Shown in pieces: positions 35,501-45,079 of a stretch of 64,000 bases of DNA; positions within the stretch are counted from its first letter, which is position 1, and each line of letters begins with the position of its first letter. The stretch is taken from positions 1 to 64,000 of the forward strand of contig NZ_MTCM01000001.1 of the NCBI RefSeq assembly GCF_002000245.1, given 5' to 3'. The translations under genes were made by a program, and so were the position numbers. The notes under the pieces were generated by a model. That model saw nothing but the letters and a program-made list of their open reading frames with translations. It did no database searches and was not told where the DNA came from. The DNA comes from Sphingobacterium sp. CZ-UAM (GTDB taxonomy: Bacteria > Bacteroidota > Bacteroidia > Sphingobacteriales > Sphingobacteriaceae).

Positions 35501-36115
35501 ATGGGTAACGCAGATGTAAAAAGGATCAAAATTCTGGAAGCTGCAACAAGGCGCTTTGCACATTTTGGAATGGCTAAAACGACCATGTCGGAGATAGCTA
35601 AGGATCTTAATTTTTCGAAAGCATTGCTTTATTATTATTTTCCGGATAAAAATAGTTTATACTCTGCTGTTTTTGAGTATGTTATAAACAAAATGATTGA
35701 AGAGATCGAAGCGGTCATCGATAAGGGGGGCAACTTTGAGGAAATCATGATGTACTCTATTGATATGCGCGTCAAGGCCATCAATCAATATTATAATCTG
35801 TTTGAATATACCATGAAAATGGTCAAGGAACTTCCGGATGAATTGGAGCAAGTGTTCAAAGAGTCCTATCTGCGGGAAGTTGAAATTATTGAAAAAATTC
35901 TTAAAATTGGCGTAGAGGCAAAGGAGATTCGTGTGGATGATCTGAATGAAACTGCCCGTATTTTGTTGTATTCGTTGTTTGGCATGCGGATGGGTATCTT
36001 GAAGGATATGAAAAATATGCTCTTCCCTACGAAAGAAGAATTTGATCATATCCTCAGTTTACAGAAGAAAATGATGAAAATCTTCTTAAACGGTTTACGG
36101 TATCAACAGCATTAA
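35501..36115 (+). CDS. TetR/AcrR family transcriptional regulator
   Basis: 204 aa. The N-terminal helix-turn-helix is textbook: RFAHFGMAKTTMSEIAKDLNFSKALLYYYFPDKNSLY (residues about 18-53). The C-terminal ligand domain is helical with no recognisable specificity. The dyad at 35432-35461 is a candidate autoregulatory operator. Its stop codon overlaps that of the convergent YpdA-like gene. Confidence 0.92.
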   Translation: MGNADVKRIKILEAATRRFAHFGMAKTTMSEIAKDLNFSKALLYYYFPDKNSLYSAVFEYVINKMIEEIEAVIDKGGNFEEIMMYSIDMRVKAINQYYNLFEYTMKMVKELPDELEQVFKESYLREVEIIEKILKIGVEAKEIRVDDLNETARILLYSLFGMRMGILKDMKNMLFPTKEEFDHILSLQKKMMKIFLNGLRYQQH

Positions 36116-37098
36116 ATTGACGTTGAGCGGATATGTTCGATAATCTGCTTAGCGTGAATACGTGAATTTTCAATAAACCAGAGGTGGGTATTTAATCCGC
36201 CGCATACGACTCCTGCTAAATATAGGCCTGTTATATTTGTTTCCATCGTCTGCTCATTATGGCATGGGATGCAAGGGGCCTGTTCTGGGATATTAACACC
36301 TATTTTTCGTAAGAAGTCAAAATTTGGCCGATATCCGGTCAGCGCAAGTACAAAATCATTTTCAATCTCAACAATGCCTGTTGGTGTTTGAATGGAGGCA
36401 CTTGTCTCCGTAACACTCGTTAATTGGCTATTGTAAAGCACATCGATTTCTCCAGCGGCAATTCTGTTTTCAATATCCGGTTTTACCCAATACTTGACTC
36501 TTGGGCTGATTTCATTGCCGCGGATGACCAATGTTACTTGCGCACCTTTTCGAAATGTTTCCAGAGCAGCATCAATGGATGAATTGCTCGCACCCACAAC
36601 AATAACTTTCTGACCGCTGTAGTAATGGGGATCATTGTAATAGTGTCTTACTTTGTCAAGTTTTTCACCGGGGATATTGAGTAACATGGGGATATCATAG
36701 AATCCTGTAGCAATGATGACTTTTTTTGTAACGTAGCTGCGTTTGCTGGTTTTTACATTAAAATTGGCATCTCCATTTCTCTGAATATCCAATACTTCTT
36801 CAAACAGATGTGTGTCCAGTTCAAATTTTTGCTGGATACGTCTGTAATATTCCAATGCTTCCGTTCTTTTGGGTTTTGGATTCGTCGTCACAAAAGGGAT
36901 ATCTCCAATCTCCAAACGTTCAGAAGAGGAGAAAAAGGTCATATTTTGTGGATAGTTATAGAGCGAATTAACTAAACATCCTTTTTCCAAAATGAGATAG
37001 TTGAGATTGGCCTGTTTTGCTTCCAAGGCACAGGCGAGGCCAATGGGCCCACCCCCGACGATAATAATGTCATAGGAGCTTGTTAGATGTTCACTCAT
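36112..37098 (-). CDS. YpdA family bacillithiol-disulfide-reductase-like flavoprotein
   Basis: 328 aa two-dinucleotide-binding flavoprotein. FAD motif IIVGGGPIGLACALEAKQA (residue 12 on) and NADPH motif VVGASNSSIDAALE near residue 170. The thioredoxin-reductase CxxC pair is missing, as in YpdA, which reduces bacillithiol disulfide in Firmicutes; 'CIPCHNEQT' near residue 280 is in a different place. The likely job is thiol redox repair. Located 30 bases downstream of the FUSC gene on the same strand: probable operon. Confidence 0.85.
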   Translation of the reverse strand: MSEHLTSSYDIIIVGGGPIGLACALEAKQANLNYLILEKGCLVNSLYNYPQNMTFFSSSERLEIGDIPFVTTNPKPKRTEALEYYRRIQQKFELDTHLFEEVLDIQRNGDANFNVKTSKRSYVTKKVIIATGFYDIPMLLNIPGEKLDKVRHYYNDPHYYSGQKVIVVGASNSSIDAALETFRKGAQVTLVIRGNEISPRVKYWVKPDIENRIAAGEIDVLYNSQLTSVTETSASIQTPTGIVEIENDFVLALTGYRPNFDFLRKIGVNIPEQAPCIPCHNEQTMETNITGLYLAGVVCGGLNTHLWFIENSRIHAKQIIEHIRSTSI

Positions 37099-37128
37099 AA
37101 TGTAAATTTCGTGAATTTTTCGGATAAA

Positions 37129-39321
37129 TTAGCCTGCTTGTTTAGATAATTCTGCTGCATGTTCGGCGGCACTTTTGTCATGGAGATCCTGGACGATCTT
37201 ATTTAAATCCTGGGCAATCTTGTACAAGAACTCCAATTGCTCTTCCAGTAGCTTTCCGTCGGCAGAATTCATGTCACTATTGTCAAAGCGATGGTTTGAT
37301 ATTTCGATTTCCATCGGTAAAAATTCCGCGCTGGAATCTGATGAATAAAGCAATTGAATGGATTGATCCAGGCTGCTTAATACTTTCCGTATAGTCCGGA
37401 CATGTTCCTTGTTAAGGTAGTTATTATCCATCTGATCCAGATGATTCATCAGTGTCACAGAAAACGAAGCTAGAATATGGTTGAAGATGACAAATTTGTT
37501 GACCTCCTTGCTATATTTCTGCCTTTTTTTAGGTTCCGTCAGCATACGCTGAAAGGTGGAACCCATATTTGCAGTTTCAACATAAACGGCTTTTCGGGCT
37601 AACTTATAATCTGTAATTGATGGAGCCTGACCCGCAATTTCTTTTAACGCCTGGAAGATGTAATTGTAATTGGCGATCAGCAGTTTTCGCATGGACTCCT
37701 TCACCTGCATACTTTCCCAGTTCGGGAAGATAATATAGCTGGAGAGGAAAGCAATCATGCCTCCGATAAAGGTGTCCAAAATGCGTTCTTTGGTTACTTC
37801 AAGGGTATTGGAACTGATGAAACTGAGCATGATCAATACATAAGGTGTCATAAATAATACCGCGACCACATAATTGACCCGAAATAAGCTATATGCTGTT
37901 AGGAAAAAGAAAACTAGAAGTACAAATAGTATGGTTGGATCATGTATTGTCAATAGGATGACAGCCCCGATCAGTCCACCGATGGTGGTTCCGATAAGGC
38001 GTTGTATATTACGCTCTTTAGTGAGACCGAAGCCCGGTTTCAGGATTACCATGATTGTCAGTAGTATCCAATAAACATTGTTGGTGATCTTGGTGGTCTC
38101 AAAAATATAATACGTGATCGACATCACAATTGCCATGCGGCAGGCATGTCTAAAGATCGTAGATTTTAAGGTAAGATTTTCACGGAATTTCTTAAGGTCG
38201 ATGGCGGAGCTTTGGACAAAACGTTTGGCATCATCGATTTCCTTACGTTTGACTTCATCCGGTTGTAGATGTGAATAGCCATAAATGTTTTTGATACGGC
38301 GTACCAGATCGCGCAGGTTGATCAATACTTTACGTAGGGCAAAGGTACTGTATTGGTGTTCTTTATCGAGCTGGTCAATTTTAGCATGAAGGCGTGTGAG
38401 GTCCGCATCAAAATCATACAAGGGCTTGGGTTGAATATTTGTATTGAGCTGGTAGGCTAGATTGTCAAGCTCATTGGTGTATTTTAAAATGACGTTTCTA
38501 AAATCATCAAGGATGCCTGTGGGGCCAAAGCGTTCACTGATAGTATTGTAATCATAATGTGCCGCCATACTCTGCTCAAATAAGTCAACGATATCATTAA
38601 AGATTAATGTCAGGTAACGGCCTACTTTTGTGGTGTCCTTAATAGATCTTTTACTTTGAAACAGCAGATCCCTAACGTTTTCCTGATGTTGATTTACTTC
38701 AACTTGTTTGTCGATCAGTTTCAGGTAATTTTTATCGTTGTCAATTTTAGCGTCGTAAAAATTGGCTTTCAGCCGAATATAATCAGCGACATAGCGAATG
38801 GTTTCGGCAAGTTCCTGCTCAGCTAAGCGATAGGGGCGTGCCTGCGTGATGGAGAGACTGATTGTGATGTACCAAAGACCGCCCAATGTGTAGAATCCGA
38901 GATAGTTGATGGCCTGGTCGAGGGGATAGTGAATTTGTACGTGGATCAGCATCATCAGTATGCACATCAATCCCACATTGGCTGCCCGACTATTGAATAC
39001 TGCAAACATGGCAAAGATAAAACAGGCTATTCCGATAAAAATAGCGAGGAGATATACATTCTGATTGACAATATTGGTGAGAATAAATGTCAGGGTGGTC
39101 AGTATGGCTCCCGCAAACATTCCTTTGCGTCTATGGCTCGGTGCTCCCGGCGTATCGGACAACCCAACTAATAGGGCTCCCAAAGATACAATGGTTCCGT
39201 TGGTAAACTGACCAATGGTGGCGAAGATGAGGACAGGCACAATACATCCGATGGTGATGCGCAGCCCATCCGCAAAATATTGACTGTAGAAAAAACTTTT
39301 TATTTCTTGTGTCTGTTTCAT
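37129..39321 (-). CDS. FUSC/YccS family membrane transporter
   Basis: 730 aa from the ATG at 39321. Two hydrophobic blocks of about five to six helices each (residues 15-165 and 395-520) alternate with large cytoplasmic helical regions. This duplicated layout with 'TKERNIQRLIGTTIGGLIGAVI' is that of the FUSC/YccS family (aromatic acid exporter, fusaric acid resistance). Substrate unknown. First gene of a unit with the YpdA-like gene. Confidence 0.88.
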   Translation of the reverse strand: MKQTQEIKSFFYSQYFADGLRITIGCIVPVLIFATIGQFTNGTIVSLGALLVGLSDTPGAPSHRRKGMFAGAILTTLTFILTNIVNQNVYLLAIFIGIACFIFAMFAVFNSRAANVGLMCILMMLIHVQIHYPLDQAINYLGFYTLGGLWYITISLSITQARPYRLAEQELAETIRYVADYIRLKANFYDAKIDNDKNYLKLIDKQVEVNQHQENVRDLLFQSKRSIKDTTKVGRYLTLIFNDIVDLFEQSMAAHYDYNTISERFGPTGILDDFRNVILKYTNELDNLAYQLNTNIQPKPLYDFDADLTRLHAKIDQLDKEHQYSTFALRKVLINLRDLVRRIKNIYGYSHLQPDEVKRKEIDDAKRFVQSSAIDLKKFRENLTLKSTIFRHACRMAIVMSITYYIFETTKITNNVYWILLTIMVILKPGFGLTKERNIQRLIGTTIGGLIGAVILLTIHDPTILFVLLVFFFLTAYSLFRVNYVVAVLFMTPYVLIMLSFISSNTLEVTKERILDTFIGGMIAFLSSYIIFPNWESMQVKESMRKLLIANYNYIFQALKEIAGQAPSITDYKLARKAVYVETANMGSTFQRMLTEPKKRQKYSKEVNKFVIFNHILASFSVTLMNHLDQMDNNYLNKEHVRTIRKVLSSLDQSIQLLYSSDSSAEFLPMEIEISNHRFDNSDMNSADGKLLEEQLEFLYKIAQDLNKIVQDLHDKSAAEHAAELSKQAG

Positions 39322-39470
39322 AATGTAGCACAAATATACGAGATAAGGCTATATTAGCCTGCGGTTTCCCTATTTGCTGTTATAATATACTAAAAACGAA
39401 AAATTACTAAATTTCATTAATATCTTTATAATATTTTGATGTTTTTTTTGATTAATTTATATTTTTTTAT

Positions 39471-39498
39471 TTGTTTAAATATAATATTGCTATATTTG
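39471..39498 (+). promoter_or_regulatory. ppc promoter
   Basis: TTG (39471-39473), 17-bp spacer, TATATTTG (39491-39498). The predicted start near 39505 leaves a 73-base leader. Confidence 0.6.
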
Positions 39499-39577
39499 GT
39501 GCGTAGGGTATTTCAGATATATTACAAAAACTCAAGAGTCACCTAAACTCTCTTGACCATTTTTCAAAGATTTAAAT

Positions 39578-42154
39578 ATGAAGCAAAGTAAAAATGAAGC
39601 CGTCTTTCAGGACGAGGTATTGACACGCTTTGAGCTTTTCAAAAGTTTGTTTTTAACATTGCCATTTCAACGTGTTAAAGATACAGGTACTTTATTGCCT
39701 TTTTTTGCTAAGCAGTGCGAGAAGGGCGTTGATCAGCATTTGACTCCGGATGAGATTATAAAAAGTTTTTTTGATCAGCATGAAGAGTTTTCTTCGGAGG
39801 AACAGCGTATTGACCTACTGTTTCGTTTTGTTCAGTATATAGAACGTCAGGTGGTATTGTTTGATGCAATAGAGGATTCATCCTTTCAGATGGTAGGCCG
39901 TGGAGACGATGAAAACGTCTTGGGAGCCCTGATCAAGAATGCGGAGGGGAATGGTGATATGCGAAGGAAAATCGTTTCTAAACTAAAAGATTTCTCTGTC
40001 CGCTTGGTCCTTACGGCTCACCCTACGCAATTCTATCCAGGACCGGTATTGGGGATCATCAATGATCTGATTGATGCAATAAAGACCAATGATATCCATA
40101 GTATACATTTACTGTTGCAGCAGCTGGGGAAAACACCATTCATCAATAAAAATAAGCCAACTCCGGTAGACGAGGCCGCAAGTTTAGCCTGGTTTTTGGA
40201 AAATGTTTTTTATAAGGTAGCTTCTGAGATCCAGTCTTTTATCGATGATGAACTGGATGTAGATACTGAAGAGGTAAAACAGCTGATTGAGCTGGGCTTT
40301 TGGCCAGGAGGAGATCGGGACGGAAATCCGAATGTAAGTGTTGAAAGTACCAAAAAAGTAGCCGCTTTATTGCGTACGATTTTATTTAGATGTTATTATC
40401 GTGATTTCCGCATTGTAAGACGCCGTATCACGTTCAGGGGAGTAGAAACCTATATGGATAACCTACAGACCCTGTTTTATGAAAATAGCTTTAATCCTGT
40501 TGAAAATCCAGCAGATGAAACGGATAATATCATTACAAACTTAAAAGCGATCAAAAATGTATTGGAAGAATATCATAATGGTCTCTTTGTAGAGATTGTC
40601 GATGATCTGCTCCGAAAGGTAATGACATTCGGTTGTTTTTTCACAACCCTGGATATTAGACAGGATAGCCGTATTTTACGTGAAGCGACAAATTACCTTA
40701 TTCAGCAAAATCCGGAGGCGACTGGTGTTCCGTTGAATTACCTGGAACTGAATGAAGCGGATAAACAAAAAGCATTGAAGTTTAAAGAATTGGATTTAAG
40801 TGTGGGTGATGATGCAGATCCATTGACCAAAGACACTTCTGGAGTAATCAAATTACTTAAGGAAATCCAACGTTCGGGGTCTGAGCGTGCCGCGCAGCGT
40901 TTTATTATTAGTAATTGCCAGCAAGCAAGTGATATCCTCGGATTACGCCAGTTATTTTTGTGGTCCGGTTGGAAGAAAGATGCATTGACGATAGATTTTG
41001 TGCCCTTGTTTGAAACAGTGGACGATTTGACCAGAGCTGCCGATGTGATGAAGACTTTATATAGCAATAAAGAGTATAAGGCACATTTGAAACGTAGAGG
41101 AAATAAACAGACCATTATGTTGGGCTATTCGGATAGTACAAAAGATGGGGGGTATCTGATGGCGAACTGGTCAATCTATAGGGCAAAAATTGAGCTGACA
41201 GCCATTTCGCGTGAATATGATGTGGATCTTGTCTTTTTTGATGGCCGTGGCGGACCTCCGGCGCGTGGGGGAGGTAAAACACAACGTTTTTATGCTTCCA
41301 TGGGTAAGGAAATCGCCAACGATCATATTCAATTGACGATCCAGGGACAGACAATCAGTAGCCAATACGGTTCGTTGGATACAGCTCGATTTAATATAGA
41401 GCAGCTCCTGCATGCAGGGATTATCTCCGATTTAAAGCAACGTGTGGGTGATACCCTGACTAAACATCAGCAAGAGATTATAGATAAATTGGCTGAATTG
41501 AGTCATCATAAATTTATGGATCTCCGTACGAATAAATTGTTTCTACCTTATTTGGAAACGATGTCGCCATTGAAAGCACTTTCGTCCATCAATATTTCGA
41601 GTCGACCTGTAAAGAGAAATTCAGGACGCGAACTAAGGCTTGAAGATTTGAGGGCGATCAGTTTCGTTACATCCTGGAGTCAGCTGAAGCAAAATATCCC
41701 TGGATTTTATGGCGTAGGCACCGCATTGCAATGGGCCGAAAAGAACAACCTATGGAAAGATGTGCAACAATTGTATGTTTCTTCGGGATTCTTCCAGACA
41801 CTGATCGACAATTGTATGATGTCCATGACCAAGTCTAACTTTGATATCACGGCTTATATGAAGGAAGATAAGGTGTACGGTGAATTTTGGAAAAACCTCC
41901 ATGCGGAATATCAGATTACGAAAGAGTATCTGCTAAAACTCAGTGGAACATCAAAATTGATGGAGAATTATCCGGTAGATCGCGAGTCTATTCTAGCACG
42001 GGAAAGTATTGTATTGCCTCTGTTGGTAATCCAGCACTATGCTATCCGTGCGCTCAATTCCGATAAACTGGATGAGGCACAACGGGAAGATTATTCGAAA
42101 CTGATTGCACGGACAATATTCGGTGTTATTAATGCCGGAAGGAATGTTGCTTAA
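39578..42154 (+). CDS. ppc: Phosphoenolpyruvate carboxylase
   Basis: Carboxylates PEP to oxaloacetate, refilling the TCA cycle. 858 aa. Motifs include LTAHPTQ with catalytic His148, GGDRDGNPNV near residue 245, LGYSDSTKDGGYL near residue 513 and the glycine-rich loop FDGRGGPPARGGG near residue 557. The protein is slightly shorter than E. coli Ppc (883 aa). The C-terminal end (TIFGVINAGRNVA) departs from the usual RNTG ending at the active site, as in other Bacteroidota forms. Confidence 0.95.
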   Translation: MKQSKNEAVFQDEVLTRFELFKSLFLTLPFQRVKDTGTLLPFFAKQCEKGVDQHLTPDEIIKSFFDQHEEFSSEEQRIDLLFRFVQYIERQVVLFDAIEDSSFQMVGRGDDENVLGALIKNAEGNGDMRRKIVSKLKDFSVRLVLTAHPTQFYPGPVLGIINDLIDAIKTNDIHSIHLLLQQLGKTPFINKNKPTPVDEAASLAWFLENVFYKVASEIQSFIDDELDVDTEEVKQLIELGFWPGGDRDGNPNVSVESTKKVAALLRTILFRCYYRDFRIVRRRITFRGVETYMDNLQTLFYENSFNPVENPADETDNIITNLKAIKNVLEEYHNGLFVEIVDDLLRKVMTFGCFFTTLDIRQDSRILREATNYLIQQNPEATGVPLNYLELNEADKQKALKFKELDLSVGDDADPLTKDTSGVIKLLKEIQRSGSERAAQRFIISNCQQASDILGLRQLFLWSGWKKDALTIDFVPLFETVDDLTRAADVMKTLYSNKEYKAHLKRRGNKQTIMLGYSDSTKDGGYLMANWSIYRAKIELTAISREYDVDLVFFDGRGGPPARGGGKTQRFYASMGKEIANDHIQLTIQGQTISSQYGSLDTARFNIEQLLHAGIISDLKQRVGDTLTKHQQEIIDKLAELSHHKFMDLRTNKLFLPYLETMSPLKALSSINISSRPVKRNSGRELRLEDLRAISFVTSWSQLKQNIPGFYGVGTALQWAEKNNLWKDVQQLYVSSGFFQTLIDNCMMSMTKSNFDITAYMKEDKVYGEFWKNLHAEYQITKEYLLKLSGTSKLMENYPVDRESILARESIVLPLLVIQHYAIRALNSDKLDEAQREDYSKLIARTIFGVINAGRNVA

Positions 42155-42202
42155 TTTTTGTTTCTTTTCGCGGATTAGGTTTCGCAGAAAGTATATTTTA
42201 TC

Positions 42203-42210
42203 TACTTTTG
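42203..42210 (+). promoter_or_regulatory. -7 box of the DUF4142-like lipoprotein gene
   Basis: TACTTTTG, a full match to TAnnTTTG, 19 bases before the ATG. The -33 region has only TTTCG. Confidence 0.55.
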
Positions 42211-42229
42211 TATAGTTAACAAAATTGAT

Positions 42230-42775
42230 ATGAAGATTAATAAGTTATTTGTTGTAGCTGCTTGTGCGAGTACTGTATTTGCGTCTTGTGGTGAAACAGC
42301 TGCAAATAGACAGCGTCAATATGCTAATGCATCTTTAGCAGATGGTGATGCTTTTGCAATGATTAAATTCGTTGGTGAGGAAGGAAACTATTTAGTAAAC
42401 CTTGCTGATGTAGCGGCAAAACAATCAACTTCAGCAGAAGTGAAGAATGTAGCGGCTAAAATTAAGGAAGCTTATGCGACGGTGTTGCCTGAGTTGGACG
42501 GTTTGGCTAAAGAGTTGCATGTAGGCGATGCACAACGTGGTGTACCTGCGTTTCAAACTCCGGCTTCAATCGGATCGGATAGTACTGCTGCATTCAATGA
42601 TAAAGCATTTTTGGCAGTGGTTCTTGCAAAACAGGGCGAAATCAATAGCAGATTGACTCGTGAAGAGCTGAACACCAATCACAATGTCATTCATGTTTCT
42701 GAAGAATCGTTGAAAAAAGTTGAAGAAATCTATAAACTGGCTGGTGGAAAAGCTGAAGGCCATGGCCATCACTAA
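42230..42775 (+). CDS. Probable DUF4142-like lipoprotein
   Basis: 181 aa. Signal peptide with lipobox ending VFASC (Cys about residue 20), so lipid-anchored in the envelope. The rest is helical with repeated 'ADVAAKQSTSAEVKNVAAKI' type segments, consistent with the ferritin-like bundle of DUF4142 proteins. The C-terminus ends GHGHH, a His cluster that could bind metal. No known function. Own promoter and terminator. Confidence 0.7.
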   Translation: MKINKLFVVAACASTVFASCGETAANRQRQYANASLADGDAFAMIKFVGEEGNYLVNLADVAAKQSTSAEVKNVAAKIKEAYATVLPELDGLAKELHVGDAQRGVPAFQTPASIGSDSTAAFNDKAFLAVVLAKQGEINSRLTREELNTNHNVIHVSEESLKKVEEIYKLAGGKAEGHGHH

Positions 42776-42793
42776 GTAAGTGACTCCATGTGT

Positions 42794-42833
42794 AAAAAAA
42801 GGAATGTTCATCCAGGTGAATATTCCTTTTTTT
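42794..42833 (+). terminator. Terminator after the lipoprotein gene
   Basis: GGAATGTTCA and TGAATATTCC pair with one G-U, loop tccagg, flanked by A-run and T-run. The rest of the gap to 43169 shows no gene. Confidence 0.85.
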
Positions 42834-43169
42834 ATGCACTTGTTTGCTCGCTGTTTCCAACAGTGAATTAAAGGGGCTATAACAGCATCTATAACACTGC
42901 CGGAAAACGGAGAGGGCAGAATAGTTTTTTTTCTGTCTGGAAAATATTCAAAAGCTTTTTTTAGGACTTATTTTAACTATTGTCTTTCAAAATTGACTTT
43001 AATTTTGTTGGATAGATGCGTTTTTGGGTTAAAAAAGGGGAATCAAAACCAGAAATAATTTGTTGAGTTGTTAAATTAATAATAACTTAACATTACTATA
43101 ATACAGTTGTTGAGAACTGTGGTTATTTTAGCATGATTTAATCAAATAATAGATAAGAAACAATATAAC

Positions 43170-44048
43170 GTGAGATACGCTGCTATAGATATAGGCTCCA
43201 ATGCGGTGCGCCTTTTGATCGCTGATATCATTGGGCAAAAGGATCAATATAATTTTAAAAAAAATACGCTTTTACGGGTTCCTTTACGTCTGGGCGATGA
43301 CGCATTTATCCATCAGGAAATTTCGCCAAGAAAGGCTGAGAGTTTGATAAAAACAATGAAAGCATTTCGTGAGTTGATGGATGTGTATCATGTGGAAGAC
43401 TATATGGCCTGTGCGACATCGGCCATGCGCGATGCGAAGAATGGTGCTGAAATTGTTGCAGAAGTTAAGAAGAATGGAATCAATATCGATATCATCGAGG
43501 GTGCCAAGGAGGCCGAAATTATCTACAACAGCCATTGGGATAACAAGATGGAAAAGGATAAGGTCTACCTTTATATTGATGTCGGTGGTGGTAGTACTGA
43601 ACTGTCTTTATTTGCGAATGGCGTCTTGGTTAATTCGAGATCCTTTAATTTAGGTACAATCCGTATTTTGGATAATCAGGATAAAGCAGAAACCTGGGAC
43701 GAGCTCAAAGAGTGGGTACGCAGCAATACCCATATGTATAAGCAGGTAATCGGGATAGGAACCGGTGGTAATATCAATAAATTGGCAAGATTATCCAATG
43801 AGAAACTGGATAAGCCATTGTCTTATGCAAAATTGAAGGCTGTGTACGAACATTTGTCATCTTTCTCTTTAAAGGAGCGCATTATTTTGTTGGGACTCAA
43901 TGAAGACCGGGCCGATGTCATTATCCCTGCGAGTGAGATCTTTTTAACGATTATGAAGTACGGTCGTCTAAAACAAATCATTGTTCCACGCGTAGGTTTG
44001 GTTGACGGTGTAATTAGAACCTTGATCAATAGGAATTTAGTGAAATAA
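43170..44048 (+). CDS. Ppx/GppA family phosphatase
   Basis: 292 aa ASKHA-fold exopolyphosphatase or pppGpp phosphatase, single domain (the E. coli enzymes are over 500 aa). Motifs: AAIDIGSNAVRLLI (residue 4 on), CATSAMRDAKNG (about 81), EGAKEAEIIY, and DVGGGSTELSLF (about 138). The start is GTG at 43170; no in-frame ATG gives the conserved N-terminus. It may degrade polyphosphate or alarmone. Confidence 0.9.
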   Translation: MRYAAIDIGSNAVRLLIADIIGQKDQYNFKKNTLLRVPLRLGDDAFIHQEISPRKAESLIKTMKAFRELMDVYHVEDYMACATSAMRDAKNGAEIVAEVKKNGINIDIIEGAKEAEIIYNSHWDNKMEKDKVYLYIDVGGGSTELSLFANGVLVNSRSFNLGTIRILDNQDKAETWDELKEWVRSNTHMYKQVIGIGTGGNINKLARLSNEKLDKPLSYAKLKAVYEHLSSFSLKERIILLGLNEDRADVIIPASEIFLTIMKYGRLKQIIVPRVGLVDGVIRTLINRNLVK

Positions 44049-44071
44049 AGCATTAAAAAGCATTTTTCGCC

Positions 44072-44101
44072 TTGCAAAAGAAGGAAAAATCTTTATTTTT
44101 G
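44072..44101 (+). promoter_or_regulatory. Promoter of tRNA-Leu
   Basis: TTG (44072-44074), 19-bp spacer, TATTTTTG (44094-44101): the best promoter match in the window. Predicted start near 44108. Confidence 0.75.
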
Positions 44102-44122
44102 TGATACCAAAGGCGAATATGA

Positions 44123-44206
44123 GCCCAGGTGGCGAAATTGGTAGACGCACCATCTTGAGGGGGTGGCGCTCGTATGGGCGTGGCAGTTCGAATCTGCTCC
44201 TGGGCA
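44123..44206 (+). tRNA. tRNA-Leu(GAG)
   Basis: 84-nt class II tRNA. Acceptor stem GCCCAGG/CCTGGGC, anticodon loop CTTGAGG giving GAG, variable arm present, T-loop TTCGAAT, discriminator A. CCA is not encoded. Confidence 0.95.
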
Positions 44207-44208
44207 CT

Positions 44209-44244
44209 TAAGGAGACACTAGATTATAGTGATCTCCTTTTTTG
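44209..44244 (+). terminator. Terminator of tRNA-Leu
   Basis: AAGGAGA-CACTA and TAGTG-a-TCTCCTT form a stem around 'gatta' with one bulge, then six T. Confidence 0.85.
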
Positions 44245-44301
44245 TTGTTTATTTCGTTACCACTTTGCACAAATCCATACAAAATTTGTTGAGGAGATTA
44301 G

Positions 44302-44430
44302 TTAAACATTGCTTTCTATCCTATCATATTCTTTGTCGTAATCGGGATTTTCGGTACCCGTTAACCTATCCCATACCCGAAAGCATAAACCATAATTTTC
44401 CTTAAACTTACTGTGATGCATATTATGACC
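44302..44430 (-). pseudogene. 3' remnant of a sterol desaturase/fatty acid hydroxylase gene
   Basis: The minus strand reads HNMHHSKFKENYGLCFRVWD, then RLTGTENPDYDKEYDRIESNV and a stop at 44302. The pattern HxxHH...NYG...WDRL.GTE is the C-terminal end of the sterol desaturase/fatty acid hydroxylase superfamily, including its last histidine box. Upstream in frame there is a stop codon and no continuation, so only about 42 codons survive. The rest of this 620-bp gap (44431-44864) shows a weak hairpin near 44495-44510 and no gene. Confidence 0.6.
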
Positions 44431-44864
44431 GTTAAATTAGCGGGGAGCATTTAGAATTATTTGTTTAATGTTCATTATAACAGCATGAAGCTGGCTATTG
44501 TAAAATAGCTGGCTTTTTCTTTGGTTGCCAAGTGAACATTTCTAGTTTAAAACAGCCAGGCAATAATATTCCATGCGCTAAGGAAGAAAAACTGATATCC
44601 CAAAGGTGAAAACTTTAATCCCTAGAAAATTGGGCAATCAATATTCCATGATCATACGATTGGAACAATTGGTCACACTAATCCGGAATCAGGTGTCTTA
44701 TAGCTGCGAAACCTGCATTTCAATGTCCATTCTACCTATATTCCTTATAAAGAAGTAAAAAGAATTCAACCAAACCTTTTCGAGTCATGTTATAGAAGCA
44801 ACAGCGGCGGCTTAATATTTGTATTTTTTTATGGACAAATATATAATTCTTAAAACACGAAATC

Positions 44865-45074
44865 ATGGCAGACAGCAAATCTGAAAAAGGAAAATCAGCT
44901 AAAAATAGGAGTAGTGGTTCTGAGGATGACGAAATCCAATATTTCAATGGTGAGATGGAGATATGCCCCCAAGGGCTAATAGGAACTATTAGAACGATAA
45001 ATCGAACAGCTGAAAAGTTGTTGAAGAATTCCAGGGAAAATAGATTGCATATTTTCAAATTACTCATAATATAA
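44865..45074 (+). CDS. Small protein of unknown function upstream of ligD
   Basis: 69 aa. The first 25 residues are Lys/Ser/Glu-rich and likely disordered (MADSKSEKGKSAKNRSSGSE). The rest contains YFNGEMEICPQGLIGTIRTI and a basic helix. It ends 5 bases before ligD, so the two are almost certainly co-transcribed. I do not recognise a family. A chance ORF is possible but less likely given the spacing. Confidence 0.5.
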   Translation: MADSKSEKGKSAKNRSSGSEDDEIQYFNGEMEICPQGLIGTIRTINRTAEKLLKNSRENRLHIFKLLII

Positions 45075-45079
45075 CAGCT

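Noticed and set aside
35657..36049. 130-codon minus-strand ORF
   Set aside because: Antisense shadow of the TetR gene, whose frame shows a clear helix-turn-helix.
44732..45067. 111-codon minus-strand ORF
   Set aside because: Antisense to the ORF before ligD and rich in Ser/Ile/Phe as in AT-rich shadows.
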